This document shows, one piece after another, positions 15,893 to 22,090 of a stretch of 23,199 nucleotides of DNA. Positions within the stretch are counted from its first letter, which is position 1. Each line of letters opens with the position of its first letter. The position numbers and the translations under genes were made by a program. The stretch is taken from positions 1 to 23,199 of the forward strand of contig JBDLJD010000065.1 in the NCBI GenBank assembly GCA_039714495.1. The letters run 5' to 3'. The stretch comes from JAJDNW01 sp039714495. GTDB lineage: Bacteria > Desulfobacterota > Desulfobacteria > Desulfobacterales > B30-G6. The notes beneath the pieces are model-generated. The model had not been told where the DNA came from, searched no databases, and was given only the letters and a program-made list of their open reading frames with translations.

Positions 15893-15921
15893 ATTTGAAA
15901 CAGAGTTGTCCGACCGGTCAA
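15893..15921 (-). promoter_or_regulatory. Candidate promoter of the RND pump operon
   Basis: On the minus strand, TTGACC (plus 15916-15921) is five of six to the -35 consensus and TCAAAT (plus 15893-15898) four of six to -10, with exact 17-bp spacing. Transcription would begin about 30 bases before the TolC-like ATG at 15855. The -35 box lies within the inner arm of the inverted repeat 15910-15958. Confidence 0.5.
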
Positions 15922-15958
15922 GTCAACTTTTTTTGATACATCAGCCTTGACCGGCCGG
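15910..15958. promoter_or_regulatory. Candidate operator (13-bp inverted repeat)
   Basis: CCGACCGGTCAAG (15910-15922) and CTTGACCGGCCGG (15946-15958) are inverted copies with one mismatch and a 23-bp spacer. The left arm contains the perfect palindrome GACCGGTC. One arm covers the -35 box of the predicted pump promoter, so binding there would repress it. TetR-type repressors often use GACCGGTC-like sites; no such gene is in this window. No U-run follows in a way that makes it a good terminator of the DUF2892 gene, though a long stem is possible in RNA. Confidence 0.5.
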
Positions 15959-15985
15959 ATGATGCAATATATCAGAAATGACCAT

Positions 15986-16189
15986 CTATTTAAAGGCTTC
16001 TCCGGATTTCAACCCGACCAGCTTGAAAATCTTGGCCGCCGGACAAAAACCGGTGAATGAGGACTGCAGCAGGTTGGCACCCACAAATGCCGTTAACCAG
16101 AGCCAGTAGGGACTGTGTACCTGGGACAGAAAAAGGCTGAAAAGGACCATAAACCCGCCAAAGGCAAATATTGTTCGATCTAAATTCAT
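15986..16189 (-). CDS. YgaP-like DUF2892 membrane protein
   Basis: 67 residues with two membrane helices (TIFAFGGFMVLFSLFLSQV and YWLWLTAFVGANLLQSSFTG) followed by CPAAKIFKLVGLK. Start NLDRTI, the central turn HSPYWLWLT and the GxCP motif are the family signature of the YgaP transmembrane/DUF2892 domain; the rhodanese domain found in E. coli YgaP is absent. A longer frame begins at 16255, but AGGAGG sits 5 bp before the ATG at 16189. It lies 130 bp upstream of the TolC-like gene on the same strand, but that gene appears to have its own promoter. The inverted-box site 16203-16297 abuts its ribosome-binding site. Confidence 0.85.
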   Translation of the reverse strand: MNLDRTIFAFGGFMVLFSLFLSQVHSPYWLWLTAFVGANLLQSSFTGFCPAAKIFKLVGLKSGEAFK

Positions 16190-16202
16190 GATAACCTCCT
16201 TT

Positions 16203-16297
16203 TCATTAGAAACGTTCAGCCTCTTGTGATGACACAATTCCTGAATAATAGTCAAAAATTCTGAACACCATCCGTGCTGATACTTGTTTCTAATGAT
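16203..16297. promoter_or_regulatory. Paired inverted TCATTAGAAAC boxes, site B
   Basis: TCATTAGAAACGT (16203-16215) and TGTTTCTAATGAT (16285-16297) are inverted with a 69-bp spacer, the same geometry as site A at 3751-3845. By position-by-position comparison the two spacers are unrelated. The near box ends 13 bp before the DUF2892 ATG and directly abuts AGGAGG. The same 11-mer core occurs in all four half-sites, one with a single change. Confidence 0.5.
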
Positions 16298-16307
16298 AAT
16301 AATTAAT
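16289..16307. promoter_or_regulatory. Fur-box-like sequence
   Basis: TCTAATGATAATAATTAAT matches 14 of 19 positions of the classical Fur consensus (GATAATGATAATCATTATC). It overlaps the right-hand box of the inverted pair. AT-rich sequence makes chance matches likely, so this is tentative; the nearest genes are DUF2892 and, 390 bp away, the porin. Confidence 0.3.
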
Positions 16308-16501
16308 TTTGGTTAGACTAAAAACGATTCTTTGAATTTCCATTAATCCACTCATTTTTCATTTACTCATTAACCAGCAAAACTAATGCCAACAGCGCAT
16401 AGGTGGTCCGCGAGAAAAACATAATCGAGCAATATCGATCTATCTATCTGATATTTTGGATTATTTGCTCTTTGTTTTTTAGGCCCTGATTTTGGCAATG
16501 C

Positions 16502-16528
16502 CTCATGCCAAGCATGAGACATGTCTCA
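16502..16528. promoter_or_regulatory. Nested palindromes upstream of the porin
   Basis: CTCATGC (16502-16508) / GCATGAG (16512-16518) overlaps the perfect 14-bp palindrome TGAGACATGTCTCA (16515-16528). Sharing of the TGAG arm would let either fold or protein-bound form exclude the other. It lies about 170 bp before the porin ATG, upstream of a TTGTCA box at 16541-16546. Candidate operator; the binding protein is unknown. Confidence 0.4.
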
Positions 16529-16694
16529 CTTTATACAGGTTGTCATAAATTTTCCGATACAAAATAGGTTCAACATAGCTAACAGGCTGAAGTCTAAAAG
16601 CAATTGAGGGTTGATATTTTCCATGAATTGGTTGAATATGGGTTCGCTTTCATAACGATATTTCCTCACTTCTTACTGCAGTGGAGACATCACC

Positions 16695-17759
16695 ATGCAA
16701 TACATTAAAAAATGGCAATGCTTCGCAATTCTGACAATGGTTCTTCTGTACCCGCTCAACAGCCTGGCCGTGGAGTGGAAAGGGAGTAACTGGAACGTCA
16801 ACCTGAACGGCGCCTTGAGGGTGAGCTACAACGACGACAGCATCGGCACCGAGACGGCCTCAAAAACGTCCAATAAATACCTGTCCGGCAACAAGTCCCA
16901 CATTCAGTTCACCGGCAGCCGGTCGCTCAGCATGGGGATCAACGGCATCTTTAAAACAGAGTGGGGGCTTGACCCCACCGATACTGGAAATGAGGACGGA
17001 CTTTCCCTTGAAGACATGGACCAGTATATCGGCCTGGAAGGCGGCTTCGGAATAATTCGAGTCGGCACCATGCTGACCCCCTACATGCAGACCGGCATCA
17101 TGATGGACCCCTACCGCCGCGACGCTCTTGGCGCACGGTTTTTCCCAAAAATTCAATCCGCTCTGCAAACAGGGACCGCCAAGGGGCGCGGCCGGACCAC
17201 CAACTCGATCCGCATTGACTCCCCCCCCCAAAAAGGGGTGGCAGCCCAGTTTTTTTACGGCATTGACGAGAGCGACGACAACGACAACAGCATCGGCACC
17301 GGCATGACCTTCGACTCCAAATATATGTCCCTGTTTGCGCAGTGGTACGACAACAACGAGTCCGGCAAAGACAAGGCCTACAAATTCGGCGGTGAAATCA
17401 AAGGGGGCGGGGTTTCTTTGTTCGGTCAGTACGAGTTCGACGACGGCCTGATCTCCATGGCAGAAAATCTCGCTCCGGCCGGCACTGATGTCGATACCAA
17501 CAGCACATACGGCGCCGATGTCTGGCACGCAGGCCTGAAATACTTCAATGGCAAGTTTCTGATTATAGGGCAGTATGGCCAGCGCAAGGATTCACAAAAT
17601 GGCGCCAACCCGGATGACGGCCTCACCGGTTGGCTGATGGGTCTGAGCGTCTACCTGGACGATTCCTTTTATCTCTACACCGGGTATGCACAAAAGGACT
17701 GGAATGATGACCGTGATAGTGACAGCCGCTTCAGCCTGGGGGGAACGCTGACATTTTAA
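16695..17759 (+). CDS. General porin (Gram-negative trimeric porin-like)
   Basis: 354 residues with a signal peptide (MQYIKKWQCFAILTMVLLY, cleavage after NSLA). The mature protein begins VEWKGSNWNVNLNGALRVSYND and alternates short amphipathic strands with acidic loops rich in Asp/Asn. RSLSMGINGIFKTEWGLD, GLEGGFGIIRVGTMLTPYMQTGI and the ending SRFSLGGTLTF are typical of the Porin_4/OmpC-like superfamily; the terminal Phe is the BAM signal, and MDPYRRDALGARFF corresponds to the constriction-loop region with basic residues. It forms a diffusion channel in the outer membrane. It is monocistronic, with a long upstream region holding several symmetrical elements and a repeat hairpin downstream. Confidence 0.88.
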   Translation: MQYIKKWQCFAILTMVLLYPLNSLAVEWKGSNWNVNLNGALRVSYNDDSIGTETASKTSNKYLSGNKSHIQFTGSRSLSMGINGIFKTEWGLDPTDTGNEDGLSLEDMDQYIGLEGGFGIIRVGTMLTPYMQTGIMMDPYRRDALGARFFPKIQSALQTGTAKGRGRTTNSIRIDSPPQKGVAAQFFYGIDESDDNDNSIGTGMTFDSKYMSLFAQWYDNNESGKDKAYKFGGEIKGGGVSLFGQYEFDDGLISMAENLAPAGTDVDTNSTYGADVWHAGLKYFNGKFLIIGQYGQRKDSQNGANPDDGLTGWLMGLSVYLDDSFYLYTGYAQKDWNDDRDSDSRFSLGGTLTF

Positions 17760-17768
17760 ACTGAAGAG

Positions 17769-17826
17769 AGCTCATAGTTCGTAGCTCATAGCTAATAGGC
17801 GTCTATCAGCTATGAGCTATAAGCTC
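17769..17826. repeat. AGCTCATAG repeat with 12-bp inverted repeat
   Basis: Short words AGCTCATAG/AGCTATGAGCT repeat here; TAGCTCATAGCT (17782-17793) and AGCTATGAGCTA (17808-17819) form a perfect 12-bp stem with a 14-nt loop. It lies between convergent genes and could stop transcripts, though it has no U-run. A similar word, GCTCATAGCTATCAG, lies near position 27-41. Confidence 0.6.
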
Positions 17827-17875
17827 CAACGACACCACTAAAGGAAATGCATTTAGCGATATAATGAATACCTGG

Positions 17876-18838
17876 CTATAAGGTCTGTTTAATATTCGAT
17901 AGCGCATCCTCGGCCGCTTCCCTTAAGTCCTCATTTTCGGAGGCAGTGGCCATGGATTCCAGAAATGACATTGCTTTTTCATCTCCACACGCACCTATCA
18001 CATACAGGATGTCGCCTTTGATGGTCTCCTCCGCCTGATCGAAGCGCTCCATGAGAAGCGCCACCACCTGGCCCGCAATCGGCTTTGCATTTTCGGCCAC
18101 ATCTTCGATGGCTGCCATGGCCCCCAGGCGCACCGAAAACTCAGGATGGATGAGAAGCTCCACAAAAGCGGGAAATATCTTCCCGGCTGAAACCATCATC
18201 TCCGACAGGCCGTAGGCGTTGCCGTCCTGAATCATACCCTTGAGCGCGGCTGCGCCGAGCTCGGCAGGATCGCGGCTGCCGATCACCTGCAAAAGCTCGT
18301 CCGTATCCACCGAGGCTGTCCAGCGGAAATTGCCGTCCAGAATGAGGGTGGGCAGGGATTTAACCTTGTCGGTCCCGGCCAGTTCCGGAAAGGCAGGACC
18401 GTCGATGATGGCCAGCTTCAGATTGCTGTTCGCAAGGCAAAGCGGGAAAATCTGCCTGACCATGGCAGGGCAATGCGGACACATGGAAGACACATAGAGC
18501 TTCAGCATGGCCGGGGCTGCAATGGCAGCCAGGGGACCATCCGCCGGAGGGGCGCTGCCCTCCCCCACGGCAGCCAGCAGGTCGACAAAGGGCCCGAACT
18601 CGGTGCCCGAAGGAACACCGCTGTAAGCGACGGATTCCGTAACCTCGATAGCCGGTGCCGGCTGCGGATCTTCGTTGTCCCGGGTAACGCGGATATTGGG
18701 CACCAGGGATGCCAGTTCCTCTAAAAATGCCGCCATGGCTTCGTTGGTTTCGTGCGTGCTCTCCCTCAGCCGGATGGTTATTTCCGTTGCCAGGTTGTCG
18801 TTCAGTTTCTTTATCTGCTGTTGCTCTTCAGGCGTCAT
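17876..18838 (-). CDS. Tandem-thioredoxin-fold protein with HEAT-repeat C terminus
   Basis: 320 residues. Residues about 1-95 look like a redox-inactive thioredoxin fold (LNDNLATEITIRLRE...FLEELASLVPNIRV...YSGVPSGTEFGPFVDLLAAV), as in PDO glutaredoxins or the AhpF N-terminal domain. Residues about 110-188 are a second thioredoxin fold with an active CPHC at 120-123 and a cis-proline in SLPTL. Residues about 195-320 are helical repeats of HEAT type (FVELLIHPEFSVRLGAMAAIEDVAE, VVALLMERFDQAEETIKGDILYVIGACGDE). No signal peptide, so cytoplasmic. A thiol-disulfide enzyme with a protein-binding scaffold is the inference. Start at 18838 chosen for AAAGGGGG just upstream rather than the longer frame at 18865. 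Confidence 0.8.
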   Translation of the reverse strand: MTPEEQQQIKKLNDNLATEITIRLRESTHETNEAMAAFLEELASLVPNIRVTRDNEDPQPAPAIEVTESVAYSGVPSGTEFGPFVDLLAAVGEGSAPPADGPLAAIAAPAMLKLYVSSMCPHCPAMVRQIFPLCLANSNLKLAIIDGPAFPELAGTDKVKSLPTLILDGNFRWTASVDTDELLQVIGSRDPAELGAAALKGMIQDGNAYGLSEMMVSAGKIFPAFVELLIHPEFSVRLGAMAAIEDVAENAKPIAGQVVALLMERFDQAEETIKGDILYVIGACGDEKAMSFLESMATASENEDLREAAEDALSNIKQTL

Positions 18839-18984
18839 AAGCCCCCTTTCAATAGAAACTTTCAATTGTTCTTCCGGCCCTTCAATCTATCCTAAAATCT
18901 GGGATTCTGCAAATATCCACAAATATTGCCTGGACCTTGCACGAGTCGGAGGCTTTCTTCTTGTTTTTTTTCAACTTTTTATGA

Positions 18985-19017
18985 TCTAATAAAATCGTTT
19001 CCCATGATTTTATTAGA
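18985..19017. repeat. 12-bp AT-rich perfect inverted repeat
   Basis: TCTAATAAAATC (18985-18996), spacer GTTTCCCAT, GATTTTATTAGA (19006-19017). It sits 18 bp before the remnant J-domain gene and about 150 bp from the divergent thioredoxin/HEAT start. Either an operator for the divergent pair or an RNA hairpin; it is too AT-rich to be a strong terminator. Confidence 0.6.
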
Positions 19018-19035
19018 CCGTGGAAATTTGCCGCT

Positions 19036-19375
19036 ATGAACCCGAAACAGTGTTATGCCACGCTTGAAATTCACGAACACGCGGGCAAGGAAGAGATCCG
19101 GCAGGCGTATCGTGACCTAATCACTATCTGGCATCAGGAGCGGCGACATGCTGAAGTTGCACATACCGCTAGGTGTTTACACGCTGAAATATGCAGTGGG
19201 TAATGTATGGTACGGCACCCAATGGCTGTTTGGGAACAAAACCGTGTTCAGCCGTATCGAAAAGGATATCGAGTTCTTATTTGAAGGCACTGAAATATCA
19301 GGCTACAACATCGAACTCTACACTGAACCAAAGCTTTTGTCGAAGAGTGCCAGGGAATACGCTTTCGACTTTTAA
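19036..19375 (+). pseudogene. J-domain protein, broken by central deletion and frameshift
   Basis: Two frames together read like one gene missing its middle. Frame 1 (19036-19203, 55 codons) begins NPKQCYATLEIHEHAGKEEI then RQAYRDLITIWHQERRH, a J-domain with helices I-II; the essential HPD is HQE. Frame 2 (19148-19375, 75 codons) reads PLGVYTLKYAVGNVWYGTQW, FSRIEKDIEFLFEG and ISGYNIELYTEP, which I recognise as the C-terminal beta-rich domain found in J-domain and related membrane proteins. The linker, any membrane helix and the J-domain third helix are gone, and the frames differ. It ends 15 bp before rtcB. Frame 2 alone might still be translated. Confidence 0.6.
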
Positions 19376-19390
19376 CGAGGATTTTTTATT

Positions 19391-20824
19391 ATGGAATTAA
19401 AAAAAATCAATGCCTATCAATGGGAGCTCCCCAGGGCTGGAAATATGCGAGTGCCCGGCCTGGTGTTTGCCGACGAGGGTATGGTCGCCGGGGGGCAGCA
19501 GAACGAACCGCTGAAACAGGTGGCCAATGTGGCCACACTTCCAGGGATCGTCAAGGCCTCCCTGGCCATGCCGGACATGCACTGGGGCTACGGCTTTCCC
19601 ATTGGCGGGGTCGCCGCCTTTGACTGGGACAACGGCGTCATCTCCCCGGGCGGTGTGGGGTATGACATTAATTGCGGGGTACGCCTGGCCGTCACCACGC
19701 TTCTTGAAAATGATGTGCGCCCACAGCTGGAAAACCTGGTCAATGCCCTTTACCAGGGAATTCCCTCGGGTGTGGGGTCCACGGGCCCCTTGAAACTGTC
19801 CCTGAAGGAAGAAAAAAAAGTGCTCCAACTAGGCAGCCGCTGGGCCATCGACCAGGGCTTCGGTGTCGCGGATGACCTTGAACATACGGAAGATAGCGGG
19901 TGCATGCCTGACGCCGACCCGGACGTGCTCAGCCAAAGAGCCCTCGATCGGGGCCGCAGACAGTTGGGCACCCTGGGTTCCGGCAACCATTTCGTTGAAG
20001 TGGGCGTCGTTGAAAAAATACACGACCCAGACATTGGCAACGCCTTCGGCCTCACGGAAGGACAGGTGACCCTGATGCTGCACACCGGGTCCCGGGGGCT
20101 CGGCTATCAGGTGTGTGACGATTTCCTGGCCAACATGGTCAAACAGGCCCGCAAGCTCAATTTCGAACTGCCCGACCGCCAGCTGGCCTGCGCCATGATC
20201 AAGTCAGCAGCCGGCAGAAGGTACTACCGGGCCATGTCCTGTGCCGCCAACTTTGCCTGGGCCAACCGCCAGGTGCTCCTGCACCGCTGCCGTGAAATAT
20301 TTATGAACGTCATGGGCCTCGGCCCCAAAGCCTTGAGCATGAACCTGTTGTACGACGTCAGCCACAATATCGCCAGAAAGGAATGTCACCTGGTGGATGG
20401 CGAGGAACGCCTTGTCTGCGTTCACCGCAAAGGGGCCACGCGTGCGTTTGCGCCGCACCATGAATCCCTGCCCGAACTCTACCGGAAAACCGGACAGCCC
20501 ATCCTGATCCCCGGTGACATGGGCACCGCATCCTACATTCTGGCAGGAACAGAAAAAGCCATGCAGCAGACCTTTGGCTCCACCAGCCACGGCGCCGGTC
20601 GGGTTCTCAGCCGCAAGGCCGCCAAGAAGCAGAGTCGCGGGCGTTCAATCCAGCGGGAGCTGGAAGACGGCGGCACCCTAGTGCGCTGGACCGGCAAACA
20701 TACCCTGGCGGAGGAGATGCCGGACGCCTACAAGGACATATCCCGGGTTGTGAATGTAGTGCACGGGGCCGGCATTTCCAGGAAGGTGGCGAGGCTAAGG
20801 CCCATTGCCGTCGTCAAAGGTTAA
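19391..20824 (+). CDS. rtcB: RNA-splicing ligase RtcB
   Basis: 477 residues, full length. RtcB joins RNA 2',3'-cyclic phosphate or 3'-phosphate ends to 5'-OH ends using GTP and Mn2+, in RNA repair and tRNA splicing. All the metal and guanylylation residues are in place: Asp92 and Cys95 in GVGYDINCGVR, His200 in GSGNHFVEV, His231 in LMLHTGSRGLG, His325 in YDVSHNIARKE, and the guanylylated His400 in GSTSHGAGR. PDMHWGYGFPIGGVAAFD and HRKGATRAFAPHH are further signatures. The start is ATG with CGAGGA upstream, 15 bp after the broken J-domain gene. No archease gene and no RtcR sigma-54 regulator are adjacent, so it may be constitutive. Confidence 0.97.
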   Translation: MELKKINAYQWELPRAGNMRVPGLVFADEGMVAGGQQNEPLKQVANVATLPGIVKASLAMPDMHWGYGFPIGGVAAFDWDNGVISPGGVGYDINCGVRLAVTTLLENDVRPQLENLVNALYQGIPSGVGSTGPLKLSLKEEKKVLQLGSRWAIDQGFGVADDLEHTEDSGCMPDADPDVLSQRALDRGRRQLGTLGSGNHFVEVGVVEKIHDPDIGNAFGLTEGQVTLMLHTGSRGLGYQVCDDFLANMVKQARKLNFELPDRQLACAMIKSAAGRRYYRAMSCAANFAWANRQVLLHRCREIFMNVMGLGPKALSMNLLYDVSHNIARKECHLVDGEERLVCVHRKGATRAFAPHHESLPELYRKTGQPILIPGDMGTASYILAGTEKAMQQTFGSTSHGAGRVLSRKAAKKQSRGRSIQRELEDGGTLVRWTGKHTLAEEMPDAYKDISRVVNVVHGAGISRKVARLRPIAVVKG

Positions 20825-20836
20825 TTCCTGGATTAC

Positions 20837-20947
20837 ATGAATTTTAAAAAGTGTATGTCGTATCAATTACAGGTTGACGGACTGTCCGAAGAGGCTCAAG
20901 CAGCAATGGAGAAAGCGGAAAAACTTACAGGACAGACAAACAAATAG
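20837..20947 (+). CDS. Possible 36-residue peptide
   Basis: A short ATG-started frame beginning 12 bp after rtcB. It reads as a basic start (MNFKKCMSYQLQVDGLS) followed by a charged helix (EEAQAAMEKAEKLTGQTNK). The ribosome-binding site (CTGGA) is weak. I recognise no family. It could be a small protein, a gene remnant like the one that follows, or chance. Confidence 0.22.
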   Translation: MNFKKCMSYQLQVDGLSEEAQAAMEKAEKLTGQTNK

Positions 20948-20962
20948 AAAATTCGGATACAC

Positions 20963-21206
20963 ATGGAATTAGAACTAAGTTTGGAAGGCGATATTGAAAC
21001 TGACGAGGTAATTGCGCTCTATAAAACCAATGGTTGGTCATCAGCAGAAAAACCTGAGGATGAAGCTTTTACAACGGAAATATGCGTCATTTCACCAGCA
21101 AATGTTAACCGCAGACGTCGATGCCGTTGGATTCTACAAATCTTTAGGTTTTGATCGGGCTGGGAAAACAGTGCCTATGTGGATTTATGACGGAAATGAG
21201 CATTGA
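20963..21206 (+). pseudogene. GNAT acetyltransferase, broken by central deletion and frameshift
   Basis: The N-terminal piece in one frame (from 20963) reads ELSLEGDIETDEVIALYKTN then GWSSAEKPED, the usual opening of small GNAT N-acetyltransferases. The C-terminal piece in another frame (about 21060-21206) reads LLQRKYASFHQQMLTADVDA then VGFYKSLGFDRAGKTVPMW and IYDGNEH, the typical GNAT ending. The central part with the acetyl-CoA-binding Q/RxxGxG/A loop, about 50 residues, is missing and the halves are out of frame. The product cannot be functional. The join lies within roughly 21055-21085. Confidence 0.75.
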
Positions 21207-21284
21207 TAGCTGCGGAGCAGCTAAGTTGAGAATGTGGGTAAATGTTTAAATCAGAGACACAGCTTTTTGTTTCCGCTACAATTA

Positions 21285-21941
21285 CTACTTCTTCTTCCTC
21301 ATAGTATAAAAATAAATAGTAGTATAGATAATTAGTCCAGTAAGGAAGCCCATTGCTATAGCTGCAAGATCCATATAAAAATTATCCGTAACTCTAAATA
21401 AAATATAACCACCAAAAGCAATAGGAAGGCCTACCATAAAAATAGCAAACATAAGAATAAAGAATCTATTCCCTATCTGAGCTATTTTGTAGTTTCGCCA
21501 AGTGACGAGCACTAATATAGAACTTGCCAAACCAAATACAATCCAATAAGGAGGGCTATCCCCGAGTTGATCAGCCAATTGCAGACCAAATCCCCTCTGT
21601 ATTGCATATAATCCGACTGCGGCAAACCCAAGAGAGTGAGCAATAAAGAAATCTATTCGTGATACTTTCAATGCCCTTCTGGATGAATCACATTGATACC
21701 ATTCTACGGTAAGTCTAAATGCGTAATAGCCGACAAGGGCTATCAGAATATAAGGTGCGGCCTCAGGGCTTTTCAAGGTAACGTTAAAATCTGAAAAGGG
21801 AGAAGCATTAACTTGGATACCAATTAACTCCCATGCTATTAATAGACCGCTGAATAATCCATAACTCCTGCGCGCCTTATGATAAGCGTCTGTCATGGCA
21901 TCAGGTAATTGAGAGTCAGGACTTTTATTAATCCCCATCAT
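21285..21941 (-). CDS. Unknown six-helix membrane protein
   Basis: 218 residues with about six hydrophobic segments (roughly 27-46, 64-84, 97-117, 131-150, 159-182, 190-212), a soluble N terminus and a Lys/Arg tail (TMRKKK) that suggests the C terminus is cytoplasmic. I recognise no family. Helices 2-3 are joined by a charged loop, VEWYQCDSSRRALKVSRIDFFIAHS. The start is one of two adjacent ATGs (21941 or 21938) behind AGGA. The DNA is clearly more AT-rich than uppP or rtcB, and a broken GNAT gene lies beside it, both suggesting transferred or decaying accessory DNA. A membrane sensor or anchor without enzymatic motifs is all that can be said. Confidence 0.65.
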   Translation of the reverse strand: MMGINKSPDSQLPDAMTDAYHKARRSYGLFSGLLIAWELIGIQVNASPFSDFNVTLKSPEAAPYILIALVGYYAFRLTVEWYQCDSSRRALKVSRIDFFIAHSLGFAAVGLYAIQRGFGLQLADQLGDSPPYWIVFGLASSILVLVTWRNYKIAQIGNRFFILMFAIFMVGLPIAFGGYILFRVTDNFYMDLAAIAMGFLTGLIIYTTIYFYTMRKKK

Positions 21942-22090
21942 TTATCCTATGATCTGTTTACGTTGATAGCGCATCTTGAACACAGCTGATTCCGTTTCTC
22001 AACCGTCTCATCATTTAGCGCCAGATAATAATGCTGTCAAACCTGAATAGTGGGAATGTCGAAGACAATTTCACAGGGGTGTCTTTGTGG

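Larger units (their letters stand above)
16190..16694. other. Long regulatory-looking divergent intergenic region
   Basis: About 500 bp without genes between DUF2892 (minus) and the porin (plus). It contains the inverted-box pair 16203-16297, a Fur-like sequence 16289-16307, a short TTGTG/CACAA symmetry (16224-16237), nested palindromes 16502-16528, and a run of TATC words (16437-16449). The density of symmetrical elements is higher than in any other gap of this window, suggesting regulation of the porin, of DUF2892, or both. Confidence 0.5.

Noticed and set aside
21208..21222. AGCTGC/GCAGCT hairpin after the GNAT remnant as a terminator
   Set aside because: Short stem with a 3-nt loop and no U-run; not convincing.
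20825..21300. Archease or RtcR gene expected near rtcB
   Set aside because: Neither is present; the following DNA holds only a 36-codon frame and a broken GNAT gene.
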